A stretch of DNA of 16,241 nt, from contig CAYRLZ010000058.1 in the NCBI GenBank assembly GCA_964425275.1, positions 1 to 16,241 on the forward strand. The letters run 5' to 3'. The position numbers and the translations under genes were made by a program. The notes under the pieces were generated by a model. The model was not told the origin of the DNA, did not search any database, and was given only the letters and a program-made list of their open reading frames with translations. Shown piece after piece: positions 6,730 to 14,969 of the stretch (positions are counted from its first letter, which is position 1; every line of letters starts with the position of its first letter). The stretch is from CAYRLZ01 sp964425275 (GTDB lineage Bacteria > Hydrothermota > Tepidihabitantia > Tepidihabitantales > JBDRVQ01).

Positions 6730-8121
6730 TTACCAGATTCCGCTCTTCACATATTCGTCAATACTCCGGGCGGCAATCCTTCCGGCACCCATCGCCAAAA
6801 TGACCGTCGCTGCCCCGGTGACGATATCCCCACCGGCAAAGACCCCTTTCTTTGTTGTCTTACCTGTCTTCTCATCCGCGATGATATTCCCGTGTCTCCC
6901 AATCTCTAAACCGGGTGTGGTTTGAGGAATCAAAGGATTGGGACTCTGACCGATGGCACAGACCACAGTATCAACCGGAATTCGGAACTCTGAACCCGGA
7001 CAAGGAATTGGTCTTCTCCTTCCCGAGGAATCCACTTCCCCCAAGGTCATCTTGATACATTCCATCTCAGAAACCCAGCCTTTTTCATCGGTGATATATC
7101 TGACCGGTAGGGTTAAGAAATGAAACTCCACACCTTCTTCTTCGGCGCGAATTATCTCTTCAATCCGCGCCGGCATCTCCTCCCGTCCCCGGCGGTAGAT
7201 AATCATTGATTTCTCTGCGCCTAAGCGCAAAGCGGTCCGGGCTGAATCCATCGCCACATTACCACCACCAATCACCGCCACCCTCTTCCCCCTGATTACC
7301 GGTGTGTCGTATTCCGGAAATAAATAAGCCTTCATTAGATTGACCCGGGTGAGATACTCATTCGCCGAATAAATCCCCGAGGCATTCTCCCCGGGGATAT
7401 TCATAAACCAAGGCAAACCGGCACCAGTGCCGACAAAGACCGCGTCAAAATCTAAAAGGAGTTCATCAACGGTCTTTGTCTTTCCGACGACAAAGTTTAA
7501 TACGACCTTTACCCCTAATGCCTTAACGAATTCAACCTCTCTTTGGACGATTGCCTTGGGCAAGCGGAATTCCGGGATGCCGTAGACCAAGACACCGCCT
7601 GGTTTATGGAGTGCCTCAAAGATTACTACCTCGTGTCCCATCTTCGCCAAATCGCCGGCCACGGTTAAACCGGCTGGACCCGAACCAACCACCGCAACCC
7701 TTTTTCCCGTTGGCTTCTCAACCTTTGGTATCTCTATTCCCTCTTTTGCCTCCCAATCGGCAACGAAACGCTCTAAGCGACCGATGGCACAGGGTTCAAA
7801 CTTCTTTCCCAAGACACAGACCTTCTCGCACTGCTCCTCCTGGGGACAGACCCGACCACAGATTGCCGGCAAACAATTCTTCTCTTTTAATATCCGAGCC
7901 GCCTCCCGAAATTTTCTTTCTCTAATTTTTGCAATGAAATCCGGTATATCAATCTCCACCGGACAGCCACCAACACAAGGCGGTTTCTTACAGGATAGAC
8001 AACGGCTGGCTTCTAAGACCGCCTCCTCTTCGGTATAACCAAAAGGAACCTCGTTAAAGTTCTTAATCCGCTCCTGGGGTAGTTGTTCCGACATCGGCAC
8101 CTTCTTTTCTCTAATCTTCAT
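6730..8121 (-). CDS. nfnB: NADH-dependent ferredoxin:NADP oxidoreductase, large subunit NfnB (GltD/SudA-like)
   Basis: 463-residue iron-sulfur flavoprotein. With NfnA it couples ferredoxin, NADH and NADPH by flavin-based bifurcation. Counting from the ATG at 8121, the N-terminal module carries two [4Fe-4S] cysteine sets: C41, C44, C49, C53 and C88, C92, C98, C102. The FAD-binding Rossmann motif VVGSGPAGL is at 144-152, and the NADPH-binding VIGGGNVAMDSARTALRLGA at 283-302. The C-terminal FAD contact is AGGDIVTGAATVILAMGAGR. A TTG three bases upstream could extend it by one residue, but ATG with GGGGAG upstream is the better start. It overlaps the nfnA stop by one base (TGATG). The same fold is used by glutamate synthase small subunits and sulfide dehydrogenase SudA; pairing with nfnA favours Nfn/Sud. 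It ends the redox operon. Confidence 0.9.
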   Translation of the reverse strand: MKIREKKVPMSEQLPQERIKNFNEVPFGYTEEEAVLEASRCLSCKKPPCVGGCPVEIDIPDFIAKIRERKFREAARILKEKNCLPAICGRVCPQEEQCEKVCVLGKKFEPCAIGRLERFVADWEAKEGIEIPKVEKPTGKRVAVVGSGPAGLTVAGDLAKMGHEVVIFEALHKPGGVLVYGIPEFRLPKAIVQREVEFVKALGVKVVLNFVVGKTKTVDELLLDFDAVFVGTGAGLPWFMNIPGENASGIYSANEYLTRVNLMKAYLFPEYDTPVIRGKRVAVIGGGNVAMDSARTALRLGAEKSMIIYRRGREEMPARIEEIIRAEEEGVEFHFLTLPVRYITDEKGWVSEMECIKMTLGEVDSSGRRRPIPCPGSEFRIPVDTVVCAIGQSPNPLIPQTTPGLEIGRHGNIIADEKTGKTTKKGVFAGGDIVTGAATVILAMGAGRIAARSIDEYVKSGIW

Positions 8122-8951
8122 CAACCTCTCCCCTTTTCAAATCGTTCCAAAGAAATCCTCTCTTCTACTTGGTAAGTTGCCAGACGAGATGCGAGAAGGT
8201 CAAAGTTCACCTTATGACCATCAAATTCTGGTCCGTCAACACAGGCAAACTTCGTCTCACCACCAACCTCAACCCGACAGACACCGCACATCCCGGTCGC
8301 ATCAAGCATTATCGGATTAAGACTGACAATCGTTGGGATATTATAAGATTTCGTTAGATTAGCCACCGCCCTCATCATTGGCACTGGACCAATCGCAATC
8401 ACCCGCTCAATCTTCTTCCCTTCTTTCAGTAAATCAAAAAGGGCATCAGAAACAAAACCCTTCCGGCCGTAACTGCCATCATCGGTTGTCGCATAAAACT
8501 CATCGCAGAGTGGTTTAATCTCATCCTCCATAATCAAAAGTTTGTGAGTCCGGGCGCCAATAATCCCAATCAAATAATTCCCTTTCTTTTTCAGCGCCTT
8601 TAATACCGGATAGATGACCGCACTTCCCACACCACCACCAATACCGACGACATTACCAAAGAATTCAATCTCCGAAGGTTTTCCTAAGGGTCCAACAAAA
8701 TCAAGGATTTCGTCTCCTTCCTCCAAGAGTGCCAATTGTTTCGTTGATTTGCCAACCTCCTGAAAGATAATTCGGACCGCACCATCTTCGGGAGAGGCCT
8801 CCGCAATCGTCAGGGGAATCCTCTCTCCTTCTTCTGATATCCTTAAAACTACAAATTGACCAGGAAGTGCCTTTTGGGCAATTAAAGAAGAGTGGACAAT
8901 AAACTCCTTAATCCCCGGGGCGAGGATTTTTTTCTTTAAGATTCTTGCCAT
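8121..8951 (-). CDS. nfnA: NfnA/SudB-like ferredoxin-NADP reductase subunit
   Basis: 276-residue partner of NfnB. The FAD domain has the RIPLTIAE motif (44-51), and the NAD(H)-binding half has VGIGGGVGSAVIYPVLKAL (102-120). Near the C-terminus is the [2Fe-2S] site LDATGMCGVCRVEVGG, with C222, C225 and C237 plus Asp217 at the position where NfnA proteins use an aspartate ligand. The tail FACVDGPEFDGHKVNFD is diagnostic of NfnA/SudB and separates it from dihydroorotate dehydrogenase PyrK, which has four cysteines. It starts the base after the glutamate dehydrogenase stop (TAAATG) and overlaps nfnB by one base, so the two subunits are made together. An NADP-specific sulfide or polysulfide role (SudB) cannot be excluded from sequence. 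Confidence 0.9.
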   Translation of the reverse strand: MARILKKKILAPGIKEFIVHSSLIAQKALPGQFVVLRISEEGERIPLTIAEASPEDGAVRIIFQEVGKSTKQLALLEEGDEILDFVGPLGKPSEIEFFGNVVGIGGGVGSAVIYPVLKALKKKGNYLIGIIGARTHKLLIMEDEIKPLCDEFYATTDDGSYGRKGFVSDALFDLLKEGKKIERVIAIGPVPMMRAVANLTKSYNIPTIVSLNPIMLDATGMCGVCRVEVGGETKFACVDGPEFDGHKVNFDLLASRLATYQVEERISLERFEKGRG

Positions 8952-10190
8952 TTAGACCCAGCCCCTTAGTTTCATCGCCTCCGCCACCCTTTGCACCGCG
9001 ACTAAATAGGCCGCGGTGCGCATATCAACCTTCTTCTCCTCATACATCCGCACCACATCCCAGAAGGCCTTGGTCATCTTGCCATCCAGCCGCTTATGAA
9101 CCTCTTCCAAAGTCCAGTAATCACCAGTAATATTCTGAATCCATTCAAAGTAAGATACGGTAACGCCTCCGGCATTACAGAGGAAATCGGGAATGACGAA
9201 GAGACCATTCTTATGGAGAATCTCGTCCGCATCGGGTGTCGTTGGACCATTCGCCGCTTCGGCGATAATCTTCGCTTTAATTCGACCGGCATTTTCTCCG
9301 GTAATCACATTTTCTAACGCTGCGGGCCAGAGAACCGCTACCGGTAATTCCAGAAGTTCCTCATTGGTTATCTTCGTTGTGTTCGGAAAGCCAACCACCG
9401 TCCCGGTCTTATTCTTATGTTCCAAGACGCGGACCGGATCAAGCCCTTTTTCCGAATAGATGCCACCCTTAGAATCCGAGACCGCAACAATCCGGGCATT
9501 GAAGAACTCTTTTAATAAGTAGGCAACAAAATAACCGACATTACCATATCCCTGAACCGCAACCGGAACATCGTGTAAGTCCACCTTTAGGTATTTACCC
9601 GCTTCTCGGAATATAATCATCGCTCCACGAGCCGTAGCGTCAATTCTTCCCAAGGAGCCCCAAAGAGAAATTGGTTTACCGGTTGTTACCCCAAAAGCAT
9701 TATAGCCAACGATATTAGAGAACTCATCCATCATCCAAACCATAATCCGATGGTCGGTATAGATGTCCGGAGCCAGAATATCCTTCTCGGGACCGATGAA
9801 ATCACCTAAGGCTCGGACATAACCTCGGGCTACTCTTTCCAACTCCCTTTCACTCATCTCCTTTGGATTACAAATAACTCCGCCTTTTCCGCCGCCATAA
9901 GGCAAATCCAAGAGTGAGGTCTTCCAGGTCATCCAAGCCGCCAGTGCCCTTACCGTATCAATCGTCTCTTCGGGATGAAACCTTATGCCACCTTTACAAG
10001 GACCACGGGCATCGTTGTATTGAACCCGAAATCCTTTAAATATCTTTGTCTCCCCGGAATCCATCCGAACCGGAAAGGTGACAGTCAACTCGCGCATCGG
10101 CTCTCGGAGTAAGGTGTGGGTAGCAGAATCCAATGGCAAAAGGCGTGCCGTCCGGTCTAACTGTTCCTGCGCCATCTCAAATGGATTCAA
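8952..10190 (-). CDS. gdhA: Glutamate dehydrogenase, NAD(P)-dependent, hexameric type
   Basis: 412 residues, typical of the roughly 48 kDa bacterial and archaeal enzyme that interconverts glutamate with 2-oxoglutarate and ammonia. Visible: KGGIRFHP (67-74), substrate lysine K90 in MTWKTS, catalytic K102 in LPYGGGKGG, APDIYTD (140-146), dinucleotide motif GYGNVG (214-219), and NAGGVTVSYFEW (339-350). Asp239 at the end of the second Rossmann strand suggests NADH rather than NADPH, but this is weak evidence. The start is TTG at 10190: GGGGAG sits seven bases upstream, whereas the next in-frame ATG (10175) has no nearby Shine-Dalgarno sequence. It lies 38 bases after the glutamate-synthase-like gene and directly abuts nfnA, so it shares the redox operon. 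It may supply glutamate, or pull nitrogen the other way in amino-acid fermentation. Confidence 0.95.
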   Translation of the reverse strand: MNPFEMAQEQLDRTARLLPLDSATHTLLREPMRELTVTFPVRMDSGETKIFKGFRVQYNDARGPCKGGIRFHPEETIDTVRALAAWMTWKTSLLDLPYGGGKGGVICNPKEMSERELERVARGYVRALGDFIGPEKDILAPDIYTDHRIMVWMMDEFSNIVGYNAFGVTTGKPISLWGSLGRIDATARGAMIIFREAGKYLKVDLHDVPVAVQGYGNVGYFVAYLLKEFFNARIVAVSDSKGGIYSEKGLDPVRVLEHKNKTGTVVGFPNTTKITNEELLELPVAVLWPAALENVITGENAGRIKAKIIAEAANGPTTPDADEILHKNGLFVIPDFLCNAGGVTVSYFEWIQNITGDYWTLEEVHKRLDGKMTKAFWDVVRMYEEKKVDMRTAAYLVAVQRVAEAMKLRGWV

Positions 10191-10228
10191 TTTAATACTC
10201 CCCTGTATTTAAAAGTTTCCTTGAGAAA

Positions 10229-11806
10229 TCAGAAAGAAAGAATCTTCTCCGCTTCTTCTTTATCAATATCCATTATATAAGGGATACCGGAGATTTTGCT
10301 CGCCTCTGGGGTTATTGCCGCAATATCATCCCGGGTGATATATTTCAAAGCAAATTTGCGGGAACCACACATAATCTGTCTCAGGCCCTGTTCCAATCTT
10401 TTTATATAGGTATAAAGCCCAATCGCGCCGGTCGGAAGCGAATCAAACTTTTTGCCATACTTCTGCTTCAGTTCGGAGGCGGTGATGAAAACCTCTTCCT
10501 TGGAGGCACCGAATCTTGAGACATAGACAATCTCCTGACCTTCTTGTAACATCTTTCCGATTGTCTTGCCAACCATTGCCGCGGTGAGGGGTGCTCTCGC
10601 CATACCAATCAACTTGAAGTAAGGGGCACCCAAAGACAGTCCCTTAAATATCTGGTCTTCCATTGTGAATCCACTGGCAATCGCACAATCCGGTAGATAT
10701 TTCCCTTTCTTTTCCAATTTATTTAGATACTGATAGAGGAGCGACCAGAGTTCAATTCCCGGCACACCCCATTCGTTCATCATTCGCCAGGGGCTCATTC
10801 CAGTTCCACCACCCGCCGCATCCACGGTCAAAAGGTCAATCTTTGCCTCAGATGAGAGCCTTACCGCAAAAGCCAAATCTCGTGGTCGGTAGGCACCGGT
10901 TTTCAGAAAGATATATTTTGCCCCGGCCTTTCTTAACTTCTCTACCTGTTTGTAGAAACTCTCTTCCTCCGCCATCCCAATCCGGGAGTGCCTTTCAAAT
11001 TCGTGGAACATCTTCTGTTCAAAACTCTTTATTATCCGAGGGTCATAGGGGTCGGGCAAAACAATATAGCCGCGGTCTTTAAGCATCTGTGCCCTTTTCA
11101 AATCCTTTATCTTCACCTCACCGCCAATATCCTTCGCCCCTTGTCCCCATTTCAATTCTACTACCTCCACACCCAATTTTTCTATCACATATTCGTGCAC
11201 GCCCAATCTCGTATCCTCCACATTCGCCTGAACGACAACCGCCCCGTAGCCATCCTGCCACTCCTGGAAGAGTTTCACCCGCATCTCCATTTCCGGTGAG
11301 GAGACCACCCTTCCATTCTTGATTTTCGTTCCCGGATCCATCCCGCAGACATTCTCACCAATTGTCACAATGATACCGGAGATTGCCGCCCCGATGGCTA
11401 ACCCCTCCCAATTATTTTTGGCGATAGCGGTAGAACCCAGTCCGGGGATAACAATCGGCATCCGCACCTTTATCCCTTTGTCGTGACCAATCCTCTGTTC
11501 GGTATCAACCGCTGGGAAGGTTGCCTTATCCGGGTCGGGTTCAATGCCATAGGCACCGCGACAACTTCCTAAAATTGTGAAGTGGGATAAATCAACCGGG
11601 TATTCCTTCTCCGCGGCTGTGGTCATTATCCCGAATGGTTGGGGATAAATCACCTCGGCGCCGCGGTATGCGGATTTGCCGACCTCGCACATCCCAATAC
11701 ACCCATCGACGCAGGTGGCACACAGTCCACTTATTGGCACAACCGAATCCTCGGTTCGGTTCTTGGTTAAAGTCGCTGCTGATGCATTTATTCTTCCTAA
11801 ACTCAT
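10229..11806 (-). CDS. Stand-alone glutamate synthase FMN domain protein with N-terminal Cys cluster
   Basis: 525 residues homologous to the central FMN/2-oxoglutarate domain of glutamate synthase large subunit. Signature pieces are VELKWGQGAKDIGGE (216-230), DLLTVDAAGGGTGMSP (324-339) and IASGFTMEDQIFKGLSLGAP (376-395), together an FMN-binding TIM barrel. The N-terminal glutaminase domain and C-terminal GXGXG domain of full GltB are missing, so glutamine cannot be the direct nitrogen donor. The cysteine loop that holds the [3Fe-4S] cluster after the barrel in GltB is also absent. Instead an N-terminal C-x2-C-x3-C-x3-C set (C29, C32, C36, C40) could bind a [4Fe-4S] cluster. ATG at 11806 has AGGAGG six bases upstream. 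It lies 24 bases after the NuoG-like gene and 38 before gdhA. Substrate unproven: 2-oxoglutarate plus ammonia, or another amino or keto acid. I infer it takes electrons from the three upstream subunits. Confidence 0.88.
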   Translation of the reverse strand: MSLGRINASAATLTKNRTEDSVVPISGLCATCVDGCIGMCEVGKSAYRGAEVIYPQPFGIMTTAAEKEYPVDLSHFTILGSCRGAYGIEPDPDKATFPAVDTEQRIGHDKGIKVRMPIVIPGLGSTAIAKNNWEGLAIGAAISGIIVTIGENVCGMDPGTKIKNGRVVSSPEMEMRVKLFQEWQDGYGAVVVQANVEDTRLGVHEYVIEKLGVEVVELKWGQGAKDIGGEVKIKDLKRAQMLKDRGYIVLPDPYDPRIIKSFEQKMFHEFERHSRIGMAEEESFYKQVEKLRKAGAKYIFLKTGAYRPRDLAFAVRLSSEAKIDLLTVDAAGGGTGMSPWRMMNEWGVPGIELWSLLYQYLNKLEKKGKYLPDCAIASGFTMEDQIFKGLSLGAPYFKLIGMARAPLTAAMVGKTIGKMLQEGQEIVYVSRFGASKEEVFITASELKQKYGKKFDSLPTGAIGLYTYIKRLEQGLRQIMCGSRKFALKYITRDDIAAITPEASKISGIPYIMDIDKEEAEKILSF

Positions 11807-11830
11807 TTTATCCCTCCTATTTAAATTCCA

Positions 11831-12532
11831 TTATCTTTTTGCCTTAGTTTTTGACTTCTCTTCCACACAGGTTCCACACTCCCCTTTTAGCCCCATCCAA
11901 CAAGCGTAATTATCATAAACCTCTAAGCAACTTGGCTGGAGTTCATTATCACAGCGACCGCAGAGAACGGTCTCCGGTTGCGCTCCTTCACAGCGCAAAG
12001 TGCAAGCCGGACAGATATAGAGACACCCTCCGCAGCGCCGACACTCTTCCGATGTCTTATCAAAAGGGGTTGTAATTTTTATCTTGTTGCCTCGGTTAAC
12101 AAAGCCAATCGCCTTTGCCATCATCTGCTCTTCACAAATCCGGACGCAGCGCCCACAATAAAAACACCTCTCCCATTTTGGGGAAAAGCGAACTCGCGCC
12201 AAACCGATTTTCGCTGCCATATCTTGCAATTCGCGGGATGTTGGGCACTCGCTAATCAAAAGTTCCAGTGCCATCTTCCGCGCTTTGATCACCCGGGGGG
12301 TAGAGGTTGAAACCAACAAGCCTTCTTCTACTGGGTAAGTGCAGGCGGAGACAAGTCTTTTTCTTCCACCGCTTGCTACCTCCACCACGCATATCCGACA
12401 GCCACCCCAAGGAGTAAGTCCCTCGTAATAACAGAGCGTAGGAATCTCCAACCCTAGGAAACGAGCCGTCTCCAAAATTGTCCAGTTTTTTGGCGCTTCA
12501 AACAAAATTCCGTCAATCTTGACTTTAGGCAT
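11831..12532 (-). CDS. NuoG/HydA N-terminal-like iron-sulfur subunit with Cys-rich tail
   Basis: 233 residues from the ATG at 12532, chosen because AGGAG lies six bases upstream inside the end of the NuoF-like gene; a longer in-frame start at 12577 would overlap that gene by 44 bases and add a non-conserved N-terminus. The [2Fe-2S] domain has C34, C45, C48 and C64. The usual NuoG His/Cys cluster region (LLISECPTSREL) keeps only C96. Two classic [4Fe-4S] motifs follow, C123-x2-C-x2-C-x3-C133 and C164-x2-C-x2-C-x3-C174. The tail contains C177, C181, C191, C194, C202, C211, C219 and C222, enough for one or two more metal sites. No H-cluster or molybdopterin domain is present, so it is an electron-wiring subunit only. 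It lies between the NuoF-like and glutamate-synthase-like genes and probably connects them. Confidence 0.9.
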   Translation of the reverse strand: MPKVKIDGILFEAPKNWTILETARFLGLEIPTLCYYEGLTPWGGCRICVVEVASGGRKRLVSACTYPVEEGLLVSTSTPRVIKARKMALELLISECPTSRELQDMAAKIGLARVRFSPKWERCFYCGRCVRICEEQMMAKAIGFVNRGNKIKITTPFDKTSEECRRCGGCLYICPACTLRCEGAQPETVLCGRCDNELQPSCLEVYDNYACWMGLKGECGTCVEEKSKTKAKR

Positions 12533-12533
12533 C

Positions 12534-14399
12534 TTAAACTCCTGACTTCTTTTCCACGGCATCAAACTTGCAAACATCGTAGCAGATGCCGCACTTTATA
12601 CACTTTTCCTCAATTATGGAATGAATCTTTTTTGGCTCCCCGGTGATTGCCTCCGCTGGACAGTTTTTCCGGCATAGGGTGCAACCGGTACACTTCTCCG
12701 CCACGATTTCAAACCGAATCAGTGCCTTACACACCCCGGCCGGGCATCGCTTCTCTTTGATATGGGCGAGATATTCATTCTTAAAATATCTCAGGGTAGT
12801 AAGAAGAGGATTGGATGCGGTCTGTCCCAATCCACACATTGAAGCATCCTTAACCACATCCCCCAATTCCTCCAACAGGCTTAAATCCTCCTCCTTGCCT
12901 CTCCCCTCGGTTATATCATTAAGGATGGAATACATCCGCTGGGTTCCCTCGCGACAGGTAGAGCACTTCCCGCAGGATTCGTCCTGTAAAAAGTTGGTAA
13001 AGTATTTGGCGACATCAACCATACAGGTATCCTCATCCATCACAATCATTCCGCCCGAACCCATAATACTCCCGGCTTGACTAAGGGATTCGTAGTCTAC
13101 CGGCAAAGAGAAGAGTCGGCGCGGGATACAGCCACCGGAAGGACCGCCGGTCTGAACGGCCTTAACCTTTTTGCCATTTGGTGTTCCGCCCCCAATATCA
13201 AAAACCACCTCTTCCAGTGTAATCCCCATTGGCACTTCCACCAACCCCGTATTTCTCACCTTGCCCACTAAGGAGAAAATCTTCGTCCCCGTGCTTGTCT
13301 TGGTTCCAATCTTTCTAAACTCATCTGCCCCCTTGGCGATAATTATGGGAACATTCGCCCAGGTCTCAACATTGTTGATATTGGTTGGCTTACCCCAGAG
13401 GCCAGAAGTAGAGGGAAAAGGTGGTCGCTGACGGGGAATGCCTCTTTTCCCTTCAATTGAGGCAATCAGTGCGGTCTCTTCCCCGCAGACAAAGGCTCCG
13501 GCGCCCTTTGATATCTTAATGGAAAAATCAAACCCACTGTCTAAGATATTCTTTCCCAAAAAGCCAAATTTTTCCGCGGCGGCAATTGCCAAGGTCAAAT
13601 GTTCAATCGCTAACGGATACTCGTTCCGAACATAAATCCACCCTTCCTTTGCCCCGATGGCATAAGCACCAATTATCATCCCTTCAATTACCGAATGGGG
13701 ATTACTCTCCAAAATGCTCCGGTCCATATAGGCACCCGGGTCACCCTCGTCCGCATTGCAGATTACATATTTTACATCGCTTTTCTCTCTTCGGGTGACC
13801 TCCCACTTCACACCCGTGGGAAAACCAGCCCCGCCCCGGCCGCGCAGACCGGATTTTTTTATCTCCGCAATCACCTTCTCTGGTGACATCTGGGTAAGAG
13901 TGCGCGCCAAAGCCTTGTATCCACCCACCGCGATGTAATCTTCAATCCGGGTTGGGTCAATTTCTCCGTTATTCCCCAAAACCAACCGCAACTGCCTTTT
14001 ATAAAAAGGGATTTCGTCCCAATGGACAATCCTTTTCTTTCTCTCCGGGTCAAGATACAACCGATGGTCAAGAATCTCACCCTTAATCACCGTTGCGTCT
14101 AAAATCTCCGGCACCGCCTCCGGGGTAATTGATGGATAAAAAATATCCCCGGGTTGGATAACCATCACCGGTTCAACCTGACAGAATCCAAGACAACCAG
14201 TCATAAGAAGTGTAACCTTATTCTCCAACTTCCTCTTTTTGACCTCATCCTCTAATACCGAGGCGACCTCTTTACTCCCTTTGAGATAACAGCAGGTTGC
14301 CCTTATTGAGACAATTATCCGCTTTCTCTCTTTCTTTTTCTCGGCGCGGATTTTCCTTGTGAACTCCGCCAATTCTTTGGCCGATTTAATTCTTTTCAT
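12534..14399 (-). CDS. NuoF/HydB-like NADH-binding flavoprotein subunit
   Basis: 621 residues, the size and layout of HydB in bifurcating hydrogenases rather than the roughly 440-residue NuoF of complex I. In order: a thioredoxin-like [2Fe-2S] domain (about 28-101) with C36/C37 and GCLGFC (C69, C73); the FMN and NADH core with GLRGRGGAGFPTG (184-196), CNADEGDPGAYMDR (214-227) and CGEETALIASIEG (305-317); the [4Fe-4S] site SCGKCSTCREG (C476, C479, C482) with C522; and a ferredoxin-like tail with two [4Fe-4S] motifs (C570, C573, C576, C580 and C600, C603, C606, C610). It should oxidise or reduce NAD(P)(H) at FMN and exchange electrons with ferredoxin. Its ATG overlaps the NuoE-like gene by 14 bases, and the NuoG-like gene starts one base past its stop. 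Confidence 0.94.
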   Translation of the reverse strand: MKRIKSAKELAEFTRKIRAEKKKERKRIIVSIRATCCYLKGSKEVASVLEDEVKKRKLENKVTLLMTGCLGFCQVEPVMVIQPGDIFYPSITPEAVPEILDATVIKGEILDHRLYLDPERKKRIVHWDEIPFYKRQLRLVLGNNGEIDPTRIEDYIAVGGYKALARTLTQMSPEKVIAEIKKSGLRGRGGAGFPTGVKWEVTRREKSDVKYVICNADEGDPGAYMDRSILESNPHSVIEGMIIGAYAIGAKEGWIYVRNEYPLAIEHLTLAIAAAEKFGFLGKNILDSGFDFSIKISKGAGAFVCGEETALIASIEGKRGIPRQRPPFPSTSGLWGKPTNINNVETWANVPIIIAKGADEFRKIGTKTSTGTKIFSLVGKVRNTGLVEVPMGITLEEVVFDIGGGTPNGKKVKAVQTGGPSGGCIPRRLFSLPVDYESLSQAGSIMGSGGMIVMDEDTCMVDVAKYFTNFLQDESCGKCSTCREGTQRMYSILNDITEGRGKEEDLSLLEELGDVVKDASMCGLGQTASNPLLTTLRYFKNEYLAHIKEKRCPAGVCKALIRFEIVAEKCTGCTLCRKNCPAEAITGEPKKIHSIIEEKCIKCGICYDVCKFDAVEKKSGV

Positions 14400-14922
14400 C
14401 CTTCACCCCTCTTTTCTCCCCCTGGTATTCCTTTAAGAAATTACTAACCTTGGTTGGCGTTACATTGCCATAATATCTACCATCAATGACCACAATCGGA
14501 CCTAAGGCACAGGCACCAAGACAGTTTACAGTTTCTAATGTGAAGTTCTTATCTTTGGTTGTTTCGCCGGCCTTGATGTTAAGGTCTCGCTCCAATTTCT
14601 CCAAGACGCGCTGACCACCACGCACATGACAAGCGGTTCCCAAACAGACACAAATCTCGTGTCTACCCCGGGGCTGTAAACGAAAGGCGCGGTAAAAAGT
14701 CGCCACCCCGTAAACATCCCGGAGTGGCATTGAGAGAACTTTGGCTACCTCCCGCAATGCGGTTTCGGGCAAGTAATTATACCTTTCCTGGATATCTTCT
14801 AACACCGAGATTAAAAGATAACCGTGTTTCTTTGCCGACGCCTTAACAAAATCTTCAATTTTTTCTTCTTCCGATAAAACCTTTACCTTCAACGGGCGCT
14901 TCCTTTTAGCCCGAGTTGCCAT
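14386..14922 (-). CDS. NuoE/HydC-like [2Fe-2S] thioredoxin-fold subunit
   Basis: 178 residues, typical of NuoE/HydC. A helical N-terminal domain (about 20-80) contains the family pattern YLPETALREVAKVLSMPLRD and VYGVATFYRAF. A thioredoxin-like ferredoxin domain follows, with ligands C93 and C98 (CLGTACHVRGG) and C134 and C138 (NCLGACALGP). C91 is an additional cysteine. ATG at 14922 has GAGGAGG six bases upstream. It overlaps the NuoF-like gene by 14 bases, consistent with tight co-translation of the two subunits. As first confident gene of the redox operon, it probably forms the NuoE-NuoF NADH module. No strong promoter lies directly upstream, so transcription may begin at the barrel-protein promoter or at a weak site near 15065. 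Confidence 0.94.
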   Translation of the reverse strand: MATRAKRKRPLKVKVLSEEEKIEDFVKASAKKHGYLLISVLEDIQERYNYLPETALREVAKVLSMPLRDVYGVATFYRAFRLQPRGRHEICVCLGTACHVRGGQRVLEKLERDLNIKAGETTKDKNFTLETVNCLGACALGPIVVIDGRYYGNVTPTKVSNFLKEYQGEKRGVKDEKN

Positions 14923-14969
14923 TTTTCCTCCTCATTTTTCCGCTCTTCCGGAACAAATTTTTTCGCTTC

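Noticed and set aside
7551..7925. Plus-strand 124-codon frame inside nfnB, and similar plus-strand frames throughout the minus-strand operons
   Set aside because: They are antisense to strongly conserved proteins, have low-complexity Pro/Arg/Ser-rich translations and lack ribosome-binding sites.
12533..12577. Upstream start for the NuoG-like protein at 12577
   Set aside because: It would overlap the NuoF-like gene by 44 bases and add a non-conserved N-terminus, whereas ATG 12532 has AGGAG six bases upstream and begins exactly at the [2Fe-2S] domain.
11831..14922. [FeFe]-hydrogenase HydABC operon
   Set aside because: The NuoG/HydA-like protein is only 233 residues and lacks the H-cluster domain; no other gene in the window carries one.
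11831..14922. Respiratory complex I (NuoEFG) fragment
   Set aside because: The NuoF-like protein has the extra N-terminal [2Fe-2S] and C-terminal double [4Fe-4S] domains of HydB, the NuoG-like protein is truncated, and no membrane Nuo subunits are present.
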